A stretch of 64,000 bases of DNA. Origin: Brenneria salicis ATCC 15712 = DSM 30166. Its GTDB lineage: Bacteria; Pseudomonadota; Gammaproteobacteria; Enterobacterales; Enterobacteriaceae. Below the pieces are notes generated by a model. It did no database searches. It was not told the DNA's origin and saw only the letters and a list, made by a program, of their open reading frames with translations. The DNA is taken from positions 1 through 64,000 of the forward strand of contig NZ_QNRY01000009.1 in assembly GCF_003315515.1 (NCBI RefSeq), in the 5' to 3' direction. Position 1 is the stretch's first letter. Each line of letters opens with the position of its first letter. Positions 44,428 through 54,332 of the stretch are shown piece by piece. Both the position numbers and the translations under genes were made by a program.

Positions 44428-44489
44428 AAAAAAAAAGCCCTCCATCATGGAGGGCGAAAAGACAGGGATGGTGTCTATGGCAAGGAAAA
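44428..44489 (-). ncRNA. cpxQ: CpxQ sRNA from the cpxP 3' UTR
   Basis: On the minus strand the segment starts TTTTCCTTGCCATAGACACC, runs through ATCCCTGTCTT and ends in the hairpin GCCCTCC / GGAGGGC followed by nine T. The 5' half and seed are essentially the enterobacterial CpxQ sequence, which RNase E releases from cpxP mRNA and which acts with Hfq on envelope-protein mRNAs. It also serves as the cpxP terminator. Confidence 0.88.
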
Positions 44490-44566
44490 CAGGGTGTATC
44501 TACTTTATTACTACTCGAACAACACACTACTCACACGATTACTTCAGGGTTAACAAGGTTGCCTGA

Positions 44567-45049
44567 CTATGGCGACGGCATCTGATTTAACAATGAGATC
44601 TGCCGTTCCATTTGCTGCATTCGTTGCTGGTGCTTCTGCTCCAGAATATTTTTCTGTTCTGGCGTCAGTAAGTTGTACATTTGATTGCGCACGCGCGTCA
44701 TTTGTACCTGCCGTTCAATCTGTACTTCCATCATCCTGGTAATTTGTTTGCGAACCGCATCTTCATCAAACACGTTAGCTGTCAACAGATTATGCATGGT
44801 TTCAACATCTTGCGTATTAAACGGCGTCACATCCTGACGCCCTTGATACATAAGATCGCGCATTTGTTGGCGTTGTTGCTCGGTTAGCTTCACGCCATCA
44901 AACATTGTCCGCTGATCGGGCAGACGTTTCATCGCGGAGTCATCATGATGCCAGCCATCCACAGTCGCACTCCCAGCATCTGTCGCAAATGCAGTGAGAG
45001 AACTCAGCATCAGCAGTGAAGCAAGAGATAACATTGTGGCCGGTTGCAT
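44567..45049 (-). CDS. cpxP: Periplasmic Cpx inhibitor/chaperone CpxP
   Basis: 160 residues from the ATG at 45049 (MQPATMLSLASLLML), with GGGGAG upstream. It has a signal peptide ending near TAFA. Two LTxxQ motifs (LTEQQRQQM about 71, LTPEQKNIL about 142) mark the CpxP/Spy fold. It dampens CpxA and delivers misfolded proteins to DegP in E. coli. It is divergent from cpxRA across a perfect CpxR box; its 3' UTR carries CpxQ. Confidence 0.95.
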   Translation of the reverse strand: MQPATMLSLASLLMLSSLTAFATDAGSATVDGWHHDDSAMKRLPDQRTMFDGVKLTEQQRQQMRDLMYQGRQDVTPFNTQDVETMHNLLTANVFDEDAVRKQITRMMEVQIERQVQMTRVRNQMYNLLTPEQKNILEQKHQQRMQQMERQISLLNQMPSP

Positions 45050-45132
45050 CAATAACTCCCCATTTGGTGTACTGTTCTGTGAATCAATGAGCATCAGTCT
45101 AATTGTCTTGCTGCAAACATGCGTCAGAGGAT

Positions 45133-45147
45133 GTAAAACTACGTAAA
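45133..45147. promoter_or_regulatory. CpxR box between cpxP and cpxR
   Basis: GTAAA-N5-GTAAA, an exact match to the CpxR consensus, lies 84 bp from the cpxP start and 55 bp before cpxR. It fits activation of cpxP and autoregulation of cpxRA. Confidence 0.9.
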
Positions 45148-45201
45148 GTCATGGAATACCATTAATCTATGGCGTATTTTGCCCCTGGAGGTAGATAAAA
45201 C

Positions 45202-45900
45202 ATGAACAAGATCCTGCTGGTTGATGACGATAAGGAGTTGACCTCTTTACTAAAAGAGTTGCTCGAAATGGAAGGATTTAATGTCGTGGTCGCCGATGAC
45301 GGCGAGCAGGCATTAAATGCTTTGGATAATACAATTGACTTGCTTTTGCTGGATGTGATGATGCCTAAAAAGAACGGCATCGACACATTAAAGGAACTCC
45401 GTCAGCAACATCAGACGCCGGTTATTATGTTGACCGCGCGTGGCAGTGAACTGGATCGGGTACTCGGTCTGGAATTAGGCGCGGATGATTATCTGCCGAA
45501 ACCCTTCAACGATCGTGAACTGGTGGCGCGTATCCGGGCCATTTTACGTCGTTCAAACTGGACGGATCAACAACAGAGCGGCGAAAACACGGCGCCGACG
45601 CTGGAAGTTGACGGTCTGCGGCTAAATCCTGGACGTCAGGAAGCCAGCTTTGACGATACCGTGCTGGATCTGACGGGAACGGAATTTACCTTGCTCTACC
45701 TGCTGGCCCAGCGGCTGGGTCAGGTGGTGTCGCGCGAACATCTGAGCCAGGAAGTGTTAGGCAAACGTCTGACGCCCTTTGACCGCGCCATTGATATGCA
45801 TATCTCCAATCTGCGGCGTAAATTACCAGAGCGCAAAGATGGGTTGCCCTGGTTTAAAACCTTGCGTGGCCGGGGTTATCTGATGGTATCCGCTGCATGA
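45202..45900 (+). CDS. cpxR: Envelope-stress response regulator CpxR
   Basis: 232 residues, OmpR family. The receiver domain has acidic pocket DDD (8-10 region), phospho-acceptor Asp51 in LLLLDVMMPK and Lys in LPKPFND. The C-terminal winged helix includes FDRAIDMHISNLRRKL. The stop overlaps the cpxA start by 4 bp. Confidence 0.98.
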   Translation: MNKILLVDDDKELTSLLKELLEMEGFNVVVADDGEQALNALDNTIDLLLLDVMMPKKNGIDTLKELRQQHQTPVIMLTARGSELDRVLGLELGADDYLPKPFNDRELVARIRAILRRSNWTDQQQSGENTAPTLEVDGLRLNPGRQEASFDDTVLDLTGTEFTLLYLLAQRLGQVVSREHLSQEVLGKRLTPFDRAIDMHISNLRRKLPERKDGLPWFKTLRGRGYLMVSAA

Positions 45901-47267
45901 TAAGTAGCCTGACCGCACGAATTTTCGCTATTTTCTGGCTAACGCTGGCGCTGGTGCTCATGCTGGTGTTGATGGTGCCCAAACTGGATTCCCGCCAGTT
46001 GACGGCACTGCTGGAAAATGAGCAGCGGCAAGGGCTTATGTTGGAACAACATATTGAAACCGATCTGGCCAACACCCCCGCCAACGATTTACGTTGGTGG
46101 TTAAGGCTGTTCTGGGTCATTGAGAAATGGGCGCCGCCGGGACAGCGCCTTTTGCTGGTTACCAGCGAAGGGCGAGTGTTGGGCGCTCAGAAAAACGAAA
46201 CGCAAATTGTGCGCAACTTTATCGGCCTGTCGGATAACGCCGATCATCCGCAAAAGAAAAAGTATGGCCGCATTGAATTACTGGGGCCGTTTTCCATCCG
46301 GGACGGTGAAGACAATTATCAACTTTACCTGATACGTCCGGCCAGCAGCCTTCAGTCAGACTTTATCAGCCTGTTGTTCGACCGGCCTCTACTGTTGCTG
46401 ATTTTCACCATGTTAATCAGTTCCCCCTTGCTGTTATGGCTTGCCTGGAGTCTCGCCAAACCCGCCCGTAAATTGAAAAACGCGGCTGACGAGGTGGCAC
46501 GGGGCAATTTGCGTCAACATCCTGAACTGGAATCCGGGCCACAGGAATTTCAGGCGACAGGCGTCAGCTTTAACCAGATGGTCAGTGCGCTTGAGCGCAT
46601 GGTAACGGCACAGCAACGTCTGCTGTCAGACATTTCGCACGAGTTGCGCACTCCGCTTACGCGCTTACAGCTTTCCACCGCGCTCCTGCGCAGGCGGCAA
46701 GGCGAGGGGAATGAGCTTAACCGCATCGAGATAGAAACCCAGCGGCTCGACAGCATGATCAATGATCTGCTGGTCCTGTCACGCAACCAGCATAAGAATG
46801 AGCTAACCCGCGAATTTCTACGGGCGGATGAGTTGTGGGGCGATGTGCTGGACGATGCGGCGTTTGAAGCGGAGCAAATGGGGAAAACCCTGGAAGTCAC
46901 TTATCCGCCGGGTCCGTGGACGCTCTTCGGTAACCCGAATGCGCTTGAAAGCGCGCTGGAGAATATCGTGCGCAACGCGCTACGTTATTCCCATCATCAC
47001 ATTGCTGTCGCATTCGCCGTCAATAATCAGGGCATCACCATCAAAGTTGACGACGATGGCCCAGGCGTCAGCCCGGAAGATCGCGAACAGATTTTCCGGC
47101 CATTCTATCGCACGGATGAAGCCCGCGATCGTGAATCCGGCGGCACAGGATTGGGATTGGCGATTGTGGAAACCGCTGTAACCCAACATAAAGGTTGGGT
47201 GAAAGCTGAAGACAGCCCGTTAGGGGGACTGCGGTTAATTATCTGGCTGCCTTTAGACCAGCGCTGA
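45897..47267 (+). CDS. cpxA: Envelope-stress sensor kinase CpxA
   Basis: 456 residues. TM1 is at about 7-28, a periplasmic sensor follows, TM2 is at about 164-186, then HAMP. Dimerisation/phosphorylation His lies in LLSDISHELRTPLTRLQ (about 248). N box and G boxes (VDDDGPGVSPEDREQIF, GGTGLGLAIVETAV) are complete. Translationally coupled to cpxR. Confidence 0.97.
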   Translation: MISSLTARIFAIFWLTLALVLMLVLMVPKLDSRQLTALLENEQRQGLMLEQHIETDLANTPANDLRWWLRLFWVIEKWAPPGQRLLLVTSEGRVLGAQKNETQIVRNFIGLSDNADHPQKKKYGRIELLGPFSIRDGEDNYQLYLIRPASSLQSDFISLLFDRPLLLLIFTMLISSPLLLWLAWSLAKPARKLKNAADEVARGNLRQHPELESGPQEFQATGVSFNQMVSALERMVTAQQRLLSDISHELRTPLTRLQLSTALLRRRQGEGNELNRIEIETQRLDSMINDLLVLSRNQHKNELTREFLRADELWGDVLDDAAFEAEQMGKTLEVTYPPGPWTLFGNPNALESALENIVRNALRYSHHHIAVAFAVNNQGITIKVDDDGPGVSPEDREQIFRPFYRTDEARDRESGGTGLGLAIVETAVTQHKGWVKAEDSPLGGLRLIIWLPLDQR

Positions 47268-47468
47268 ACGATGTCAGCACACGATAGATCGCCCGCCGGC
47301 GCTTGATTGACTCATGGTTGTTTTTCACGGTGCTATTCTCTATGGATGCTGAGCCGCAGCATCCATCCTATCCGGCTTAGTCTTGAATTTCGCTTAAAGC
47401 GAGCCATGCATGACCGAAATCGGCAGACTCGTCTATGGTCAGACACCTCATCCAATAGGAACACACCG

Positions 47469-49628
47469 ATGAAAGGAGTAACGCTGCTGGCAGGTGTGCT
47501 AAGCGTTTTATTTAGCAGCCATGCTTTCAGTTCCGCCGACGGTCTTTGCGGTTTTTCCGACGCGGAATGCGGAATACCCGCCCTTCCTTACCTCTTGCCG
47601 GATAATGACACGCGCGTCAATTTGATGTTATTGCAGAGCAGCCGCCGCCATATTGAATTACCACTGCCTCAGCCGCTGCCCGATCAAACCCATACGCGCA
47701 TTGATCCCTTCACGGCCTACCGTGTGATGGGATTGGCGGCGACAGAAGACCCCAGCCAACCAGCCACGTCCGCACCAGACATCACGCCATTGCAGCAAAA
47801 GTCTCAGCAGCTTCACCTGTCGCCAACCGTACAGGAGACGTTGGGCGCGCTGACGTCCGGCGAAGGTGAAGGTCGGCAAATATCGAATGATGTGACCACC
47901 GTCGAGGCAGTTTTTGACGTGCTGCTGGCCGATCAACAACTAACCGACAGCCAGCGTACCCCGCTGGCGCTGGCGCGAATGAACATGCTGTCGCCCGATT
48001 ATACGGCGTCCGCCTTATCCTCTGAGCTCGCCCGTGTGCCGGATGAGGGTCATGCCGGATCGCTGAAGCATTATCTGGTCAATGCGCAGGCTTTTTATGA
48101 AGGCAAGTTTGATCAGGCAGAATACGGCTTCCAGTCATTGACGCAAGCCTCACAACCGTGGGTTGCCGAAACCGCGCGTTACATGCTGATACGCGTGAAG
48201 ATCAATCAGTCCATGCAACACGCATTTGACGAATACAACATGTTCGATGCCAGCAAAGCCGACAAGCAAGCGGGTTTGGCCGCGATACAGCGCATTGACG
48301 ACTATCTGAAGCAATATCCGCAGGGTCTGTACCGCGATTCGGCGCAAGGCCTTTATCGCCGGGCTTACTGGATCATCGGCGATGTGAACGCCCTGCCGAA
48401 AACCTATCAGCAGGCATTGGAAAAAACCGATAACGTCGCCGATTTACAGGCATTAAGCGACGAAATTGATAATAAACTACTGGAAAACGCGACATTCATC
48501 ACTACAGCGGAAAGTCCGATGTTGATGCTGGTGCAGGATCTTAAACGTCTGCGGGCCAATGACGGCAGGACGAACCTGACCGCGCTATCCGCAGACGCGT
48601 TGCCGGCTCAGCAACCTTTGTTTGATAATGCCGACATGCAAACCGAGTTTCGTTATTTGCAAGCCGCCTGGCGATTCTATGGTCAGAAAGATTATGCCGC
48701 CGTGGTCAATCTTATCCCGGTGACTGACGAGCGCGATCTCACGGACACCACCCGCTTTAGTTTACAGGTGTTGCGCGGTCAGGCGCTTCAGCGGCAGTCA
48801 CGCTGGGATGAAGCCGAAACTCACTGGCGTCGTCTGCTGACCTTGAAAACGGACTATACCCAGCAGCAATTTCTGCAACTGGCGCTGGCCGAAACGTGGG
48901 TGAAGGCGGGTCATCCTGAGCGGATTTTCGCCGCTGACAGCCCGGTCAAAAACCTGCGCTTCCGTTCGGCTGTCCTCAAAGTCAGCGCCAACGCCGATTT
49001 ACTGCGGCAACAGACCGGCCCGCAACAAACCCATGAGGAGCGGGCCATCGCCCTGCATACGCTTCTGACCAAATCGCTCACCCACGGCGATTATGCCAGC
49101 TACTTGCAAGACAGCGCGCTCAGGAAAGCTATCGCGCCGCTGAAAAGTTCTGAAAACAGCCGTTGGGATCAGGAAAATCTGGCCGTGTTTGACTGGAACG
49201 GCAGCGACACAGAATCAGGGTATCAGTGTCCGGCGCTGGATAGCGTGGTGAATACGTTGAACCAGCACGCGAAAGATACCCGCGCGATTAACTGCCTCGG
49301 TGAGTTCTTCCTGCGTACCGGCAACAGCGTCGGATTCGACTGGGGGGAAAGCAATATGCTGGATGGGCTGACCAACGCGCTGACACAGTTCAATGGGCGC
49401 GAATACAACCGGTTGGATGGCTATATGCAAGTGATTGCCGATGCGAATGCCCCGCCGGAAGACAAGAGCTACGCCCTTTACCGGGCAGTCTATTGCTATG
49501 CGCCCAGCGGCTATAACGATTGCGGTCAACAAGACATCAGCAAAGCGACCCGCAAGGCCTGGTTTACCCGGCTGAAAACCGAATTCAAAGGCAGCGTGTG
49601 GGCAGACCGGCTCAAATATTACTGGTAA
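47469..49628 (+). CDS. Uncharacterised exported TPR-like protein
   Basis: 719 residues from the ATG at 47469, where a signal peptide begins (KGVTLLAGVLSVLFSSHAFSSA); the frame is open 54 codons upstream without support. The body is helical with TPR-like stretches (e.g. HYLVNAQAFYEGKFDQAEYGFQSL, YLQAAWRFYGQKDYAAVVNL, RGQALQRQSRWDEAETHWRRLL). No catalytic motif and no lipobox was seen. The 3' end overlaps the next gene (DUF3142), so the two probably work together. Not recognised in E. coli; function unknown. It follows cpxA but has its own leader. Confidence 0.8.
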   Translation: MKGVTLLAGVLSVLFSSHAFSSADGLCGFSDAECGIPALPYLLPDNDTRVNLMLLQSSRRHIELPLPQPLPDQTHTRIDPFTAYRVMGLAATEDPSQPATSAPDITPLQQKSQQLHLSPTVQETLGALTSGEGEGRQISNDVTTVEAVFDVLLADQQLTDSQRTPLALARMNMLSPDYTASALSSELARVPDEGHAGSLKHYLVNAQAFYEGKFDQAEYGFQSLTQASQPWVAETARYMLIRVKINQSMQHAFDEYNMFDASKADKQAGLAAIQRIDDYLKQYPQGLYRDSAQGLYRRAYWIIGDVNALPKTYQQALEKTDNVADLQALSDEIDNKLLENATFITTAESPMLMLVQDLKRLRANDGRTNLTALSADALPAQQPLFDNADMQTEFRYLQAAWRFYGQKDYAAVVNLIPVTDERDLTDTTRFSLQVLRGQALQRQSRWDEAETHWRRLLTLKTDYTQQQFLQLALAETWVKAGHPERIFAADSPVKNLRFRSAVLKVSANADLLRQQTGPQQTHEERAIALHTLLTKSLTHGDYASYLQDSALRKAIAPLKSSENSRWDQENLAVFDWNGSDTESGYQCPALDSVVNTLNQHAKDTRAINCLGEFFLRTGNSVGFDWGESNMLDGLTNALTQFNGREYNRLDGYMQVIADANAPPEDKSYALYRAVYCYAPSGYNDCGQQDISKATRKAWFTRLKTEFKGSVWADRLKYYW

Positions 49629-50329
49629 CGCAAGCGTTGATGCTGGCCTGGGCGCTGGCATTCAGCGCTCAGGCCGCCACCGTCGACGCCAGCCGCTATC
49701 AGGCTTTCTGGCTATGGGTCGCCGTCCGGCCACAGCCGGTCCTGCATCAGGCTCAGACGCTTTATCTGCATCAGGGGGAAATCGCCCGCCGACAGGGGAA
49801 ATTGGTCTTTCTGCGTCAGGGGCTCCCGCCCAGCAAACTGCGCGTTGCCACTATCTGGCTCTCTTATCGTATGACCACGCTGGATCTTTCAGACCGACAT
49901 CTCAACCGCATGCTTAAATTGCGCGAGAACTGGCGCAGCCACGGTAATCAGGTTAAAGGGATTCAAATCGATTTTGACGCGAAAAGCTATCAACTGGCAG
50001 GCTACGTCGCGTTTTTACAACAACTACGCAAAAGATTGCCAGCGGATTGCCAAATCAGCATCACCGGTTTGCTCGACTGGTCAAAAACGGGCGATGTCGC
50101 GCAACTGAACCGCCTGCATGAGAGCGTGGATGAACTGGTGGTGCAGACTTATCAGGGACGTAATACCGTCACCAATTATGTCGATTATCTTCCCGCCCTA
50201 CTCAAACTGAAACTGCCTTTTCGTCTGGGGCTGGTACAGCATGGCAAGTGGAACAGGCAGTGGCAACAACGGTTGGCGCGCTCGCCCTATTATCGCGGCG
50301 AGGTGGTTTTTCTGATCAACCCGCCGTGA
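49598..50329 (+). CDS. DUF3142-type exported protein
   Basis: 243 residues if the GTG at 49598 is used. This gives a normal signal peptide (GRPAQILLVTQALMLAWALAFSAQA) and overlaps the preceding gene by 31 bp; the ATG at 49640 would leave only a stub of it. The mature part looks like a TIM-barrel hydrolase: VKGIQIDFDAKSYQLAGYVAFLQQLRKRLP resembles the strand-4 acidic region of glycosidases, followed by ISITGLLDW and VVQTYQG. Substrate unknown; enzymatic activity is inference. Confidence 0.7.
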   Translation: MGRPAQILLVTQALMLAWALAFSAQAATVDASRYQAFWLWVAVRPQPVLHQAQTLYLHQGEIARRQGKLVFLRQGLPPSKLRVATIWLSYRMTTLDLSDRHLNRMLKLRENWRSHGNQVKGIQIDFDAKSYQLAGYVAFLQQLRKRLPADCQISITGLLDWSKTGDVAQLNRLHESVDELVVQTYQGRNTVTNYVDYLPALLKLKLPFRLGLVQHGKWNRQWQQRLARSPYYRGEVVFLINPP

Positions 50330-50371
50330 AAAACGTAGCCGTCAACCGAAAACCGCCTGCTTGCGCCCGCT

Positions 50372-50836
50372 TCAGGCACGTCCGCCAAAACCATTCTGCC
50401 GCCAGGCTTCATAACTGATGACCGCCACGGCATTCGAGAGGTTCAGGCTACGGCTATCAGGCTGCATCGGAATACGAATACGAAAATCAGGCGGGAAACC
50501 GTCCCGGATCGCATCGGGCAAACCGGCGGTTTCCGAGCCAAACAGCAACACATCCCCCGGTTGATAGGCGGGCTGGTCGTAAGGACGACTGCCTTTGGTG
50601 GTGCAGGCGAAAATACGTTTGCCGGACACCACCGCCAGAAAATCCTGATAGTTGCGGTGACGACTGACGTTGGCCAGGTCGTGGTAATCCAGCCCGGCAC
50701 GGCGCAGTTTCTTCTCTTCGAAATCGAAACCCAGCGGTTCGATCAGGTGCAGGCTACAGCCGTTATTGGCGGCCAGACGGATGATGTTTCCGGTATTCGG
50801 GGCGATTTGTGGCTCATAGAGCGCAATATGAAACAT
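50372..50836 (-). CDS. trmL: tRNA (cytidine/uridine-2'-O-)-methyltransferase TrmL
   Basis: SPOUT enzyme methylating the wobble base 34 of tRNA-Leu isoacceptors. The start [21 protein letters not shown] gives 154 residues. The knot motifs [38 protein letters not shown] are complete. An extension of 21 codons upstream is rejected. In E. coli the gene is elsewhere. Confidence 0.95.
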   Translation of the reverse strand: MFHIALYEPQIAPNTGNIIRLAANNGCSLHLIEPLGFDFEEKKLRRAGLDYHDLANVSRHRNYQDFLAVVSGKRIFACTTKGSRPYDQPAYQPGDVLLFGSETAGLPDAIRDGFPPDFRIRIPMQPDSRSLNLSNAVAVISYEAWRQNGFGGRA

Positions 50837-51050
50837 GGGATAACTTAGCCGCAAAGGAAAATTCCGCGCCAGTATATAACATTCCCCCAGAGCAACCAAA
50901 AAAGCCGAGGGCCAGAATAGGATAACTCATGACGACGTTTTGCCCCGTGGCGATTACACTGTAAGTATCGGGGCAAATAACCGTTACCGGCATTCCGGTT
51001 CATCCGCAAGATATCACGGTCTTGGCACATAAGGTGCCGTGGAGGACATG

Positions 51051-51356
51051 ATGAAGTATGCATTCACACTGGCGACCGCGCTGCTCACGTTGTTTAGTCT
51101 GTCGTGGACGGCGCAGGCCAATACGGTACAAGCGCCATCGGCCCGACAGCAGCAATTCGAAAACGGCATCAGCAGCCAGCGCCAGTTACAACAGCGCATG
51201 CAGCAGAATCAACAATCGCAGCAACAACAGTTGAATCAGCAGCTACAGCAACGCAACACGCAGTTGCAACAACAGCGTCAGCAGCAGTTACAGCAAAATC
51301 AGACGCGGACACAGCAAGCGACGCCGCAACCAATACCGCAACGACAAACGCCCTGA
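51051..51356 (+). CDS. Small glutamine-rich exported protein, function unknown
   Basis: 101 residues from the second of two adjacent ATGs, chosen because GGAGG lies five bases before it. A clear signal peptide (KYAFTLATALLTLFSLSWTAQA) is followed by about 78 residues of which some 45 percent are Gln, in an LQQQ/RQQQ pattern, ending in a PIPQRQTP tail. Probably extended or coiled-coil in the periplasm. No family recognised. It stands alone between trmL and the AEC permease. Confidence 0.78.
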   Translation: MKYAFTLATALLTLFSLSWTAQANTVQAPSARQQQFENGISSQRQLQQRMQQNQQSQQQQLNQQLQQRNTQLQQQRQQQLQQNQTRTQQATPQPIPQRQTP

Positions 51357-51374
51357 GTTATCCGCGTTATCCGC

Positions 51375-52331
51375 TTATAAGCGCACGCCCAACAGGGTCA
51401 GTATCAACGGCGTGGTCACCGCGGCCAGCGCCGTTGACATCAGCAGGCTGGAGGCCACCGGGCCGCCCAGCACGTTGAACTGGCGCGACATCAGATACAC
51501 ATTCACGCCGACCGCCATTGAGCCAAGCAGTACCACGACACGGGTTTCCATTTCCGGCAATCCCAGCGCAATCGCAAGGCCCCACACCACCAGCGGCTGC
51601 ACCAACAGCTTGATGGCGCAAATCACGCTGCTGATTTGCCAGCCGTCGCGGATTTGGTATTCCGCCAGCCCCATGCCGAGCGCAATCAGCGACAATGGCA
51701 CCGCAATCTGCCCCAGCATGCTCAATGGCTGATCGACATAGCTCGGCAGCGACAGCCCGGTCAGGCTGAAAGCCGTACCGGACAGAATGCCGATGATCAG
51801 CGGATTTTTCAGCACGCCCAGCGCGGTCCTGGTAAAGCCCTGCAACGACAACGCCCCGTTACGCGCCCACTCCACCGATACCGTCACCAGCGTCCACAGG
51901 ATCAGACCGTTGAATACCACCACCAGCGCGACGGACGGGATCGCCTCTTCCCCCAGCATCAGCGTGGCGATCGGCAACCCAAGCATCACATTGTTGGAGA
52001 AGATACCGCTCAGCGCAAAAATAGAACCGGAAACGCCATCAAGCCGAAAGATTTTGCGCGCCACGATACGCCCCAGCACAAAAACCACCAGACAGCTACC
52101 GAAAAACGCAATCAACAACCGGGCATCCACCACCGGGCGCTTGGAAAAATCGCTCATCAAACGGAACAGCATGGCGGGCATCGCCACGGAAAAGACAAAA
52201 CGACTCATGCCATCGGTAATGGCGGTCGGCCACTTGCCGTAGCGGATCAGGCAGTAGCCCAATGCGATCAGCACAAACAACGGTAACGACAGAAAAATCT
52301 GGTGCCAGAGAGAAATAACAAATGCGGGCAT
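51375..52331 (-). CDS. AEC-family permease
   Basis: 318 residues with about ten membrane segments in two halves separated by a short loop (VEWARNGALSLQGF). Family features include FALSGIFSNNVMLGLPIA near 105-122 and ALGMGLAEY near 218. Auxin-efflux-carrier family members export or import small carboxylates; substrate not predictable here. It is downstream of ugpQ on the same strand with a 118-bp gap. Confidence 0.88.
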   Translation of the reverse strand: MPAFVISLWHQIFLSLPLFVLIALGYCLIRYGKWPTAITDGMSRFVFSVAMPAMLFRLMSDFSKRPVVDARLLIAFFGSCLVVFVLGRIVARKIFRLDGVSGSIFALSGIFSNNVMLGLPIATLMLGEEAIPSVALVVVFNGLILWTLVTVSVEWARNGALSLQGFTRTALGVLKNPLIIGILSGTAFSLTGLSLPSYVDQPLSMLGQIAVPLSLIALGMGLAEYQIRDGWQISSVICAIKLLVQPLVVWGLAIALGLPEMETRVVVLLGSMAVGVNVYLMSRQFNVLGGPVASSLLMSTALAAVTTPLILTLLGVRL

Positions 52332-52449
52332 TGAGCCACTTCCTTAATTACCGGCACCCATAGCGGAAAGCCTATACCCGTCACTTGCGCCTCGCAGACG
52401 CGTCAGCGTCCCGCGAGACAAGATCGGCTTGGGATAAAGCGGGAAAATT

Positions 52450-53199
52450 TCAGCCGGTTGCGAAATCCGCCCCGATTAAATCTATCCGGTCAGTACAGAT
52501 GCAGTCAACGCCCCAATCCAGCAAAATTTGCGCCCGATCCGGTTGATTGACGGTATAGACCAGAATATGCAGACCGGCGGCTTTCAGTTCGGCGACCCGT
52601 TCCGCCGTCAGAAGCTGATGATTAAGATGAATGGACACGCATCCGAGACATTGCGTCAGGTGTTGCCAATTCTCGTCCCACTCATCCAATAGCAAGCCGC
52701 GCGGCAATTCCGGCACGGCTTGCTGAGCGGCGGCCAATGCCGCTACGGAAAAGGAGGAGAGCAGCGGCGCTATCGGATCATCAGCCCACAACTGACGCGC
52801 GGCCAGCGCGATAACCCGCCCGGTCTGCGTGTCCTGACCGGTGGTCGGCTTGATCTCAATATTGGCCGCCATGCCATATTGCGCGCAGCGTTTTGCCACT
52901 TCTGAGAGCAGCGGCAATCGCTCGCCAGCGAATGTCTCCCCGAACCAGCCGCCGACATCCAGACCAATCAATTGATCCCACGCTAGCTCGCCCGCAATCC
53001 CGCTGCCGTTACTGGTTCGTTCCAGCGTGTCGTCATGCAATAAAAAGATTTGGCCATCCTGCGATAGCTTGGCATCGAACTCGATCATCCGATGGCCCAG
53101 ACTCGCGCCCACATCAATCGCCGCCAGTGTGTTTTCCGGCGCCAGTGAACCGCCGCCGCGATGGGCGACAATTTTCGGGTAAGGCCAGAGCGTCGTCAT
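52450..53199 (-). CDS. ugpQ: Cytosolic glycerophosphodiester phosphodiesterase UgpQ
   Basis: Hydrolyses imported glycerophosphodiesters to glycerol 3-phosphate and alcohol. 249 residues. GDPD motifs: [12 protein letters not shown] (about 12), [23 protein letters not shown] (about 39-61) and NIEIKPT (about 115). No signal peptide. The ATG overlaps the ugpC stop (TAATG). Last gene of ugpBAECQ. Confidence 0.95.
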   Translation of the reverse strand: MTTLWPYPKIVAHRGGGSLAPENTLAAIDVGASLGHRMIEFDAKLSQDGQIFLLHDDTLERTSNGSGIAGELAWDQLIGLDVGGWFGETFAGERLPLLSEVAKRCAQYGMAANIEIKPTTGQDTQTGRVIALAARQLWADDPIAPLLSSFSVAALAAAQQAVPELPRGLLLDEWDENWQHLTQCLGCVSIHLNHQLLTAERVAELKAAGLHILVYTVNQPDRAQILLDWGVDCICTDRIDLIGADFATG

Positions 53200-54272
53200 T
53201 ATTTCATCCGTAATCCGCTTTGCGAATCAAACAAGTGCCATGCCTGCTCAGGCAGATGCAGCCAGAGCGTCGATCCAACCGCCGGACAATGTTCATAAGA
53301 TAAACGTGCGATCACGTTCTGTCCGCCCCACTGCCCATGCGCCAGATTGTCCGCGCCCAACAGTTCCAATGTCGAAACCTGTAGCGGGATACCGCCGGTT
53401 TCGCGCGTTGCCAGTTGAATATGCTCCGGTCTTACCCCAAGCGTCAATTCACGTCCGCGCCATTGCGGTTTCGCCGTCGGCAGCGCCAGCGCGATATCGC
53501 CGCCAATCTCGAAGCGGCAACCGTCATCGCTGATCCGCCCCGACCAAAGATTCATGGCCGGGGAACCGATAAAACTGGCCACAAACCGCGTAGCCGGACG
53601 GCGATAAATTTCCGACGGCGCACCCACTTGCTCGGCAATGCCTTTATTCATCACAATCACGCATTGCGCCAGCGTCATGGCTTCCACCTGATCGTGCGTT
53701 ACATACAGGCTGGTGGTTTTTAGTCGCTGATGCAGTTGCTGCAACTCCAGACGCATCTGCACGCGCAGTTTGGCGTCCAGATTCGATAGCGGCTCATCAA
53801 ACAAAAATACCGCGGGTTCGCGCACAATCGCCCGCCCCATCGCGACACGCTGGCGCTGCCCGCCGGAAAGCTCGCGCGGTTTGCGCTGCAATAATGGCAT
53901 CAGTTCCAGAATACGCGCCGCCTCTTCCACTTGCTGACGAATCTGCGCTTTGCCAAAGCCACGAATTTTCAGCCCATAGGCCATATTGTCATACACATTC
54001 ATATGGGGATACAGCGCGTAGTTCTGGAACACCATCGCAATACCGCGATCTTTGGGCTCCAGTTCGGTCACACGTTGATCGCCAATGTAGATATCTCCGC
54101 TGGTGGCGCGTTCCAGCCCCGCCACCATACGCAGCAGCGTCGATTTTCCACACCCCGACGGCCCGACCATCACCACAAATTCGCCATCGGCGACATCCAG
54201 ATCGATGGGGTGGATCGCCTGCGTTTTGCCATCATAGGACTTGGTGACGGCCTGAAGTTTTAAACATGCCAT
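53199..54272 (-). CDS. ugpC: sn-Glycerol-3-phosphate ABC transporter ATPase UgpC
   Basis: 357 residues from [13 protein letters not shown]. Walker [10 protein letters not shown] (about 37), Q-loop [11 protein letters not shown], signature [15 protein letters not shown], Walker [16 protein letters not shown] and a C-terminal TOBE regulatory domain. It drives uptake by UgpB/A/E. It overlaps ugpQ by one base. Confidence 0.95.
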   Translation of the reverse strand: MACLKLQAVTKSYDGKTQAIHPIDLDVADGEFVVMVGPSGCGKSTLLRMVAGLERATSGDIYIGDQRVTELEPKDRGIAMVFQNYALYPHMNVYDNMAYGLKIRGFGKAQIRQQVEEAARILELMPLLQRKPRELSGGQRQRVAMGRAIVREPAVFLFDEPLSNLDAKLRVQMRLELQQLHQRLKTTSLYVTHDQVEAMTLAQCVIVMNKGIAEQVGAPSEIYRRPATRFVASFIGSPAMNLWSGRISDDGCRFEIGGDIALALPTAKPQWRGRELTLGVRPEHIQLATRETGGIPLQVSTLELLGADNLAHGQWGGQNVIARLSYEHCPAVGSTLWLHLPEQAWHLFDSQSGLRMK

Positions 54273-54332
54273 AGAAAAACCTTTTGAACGCCGCACAGCA
54301 GCACACGTTGATCGGCGAGCAAGCCTCGCCCG

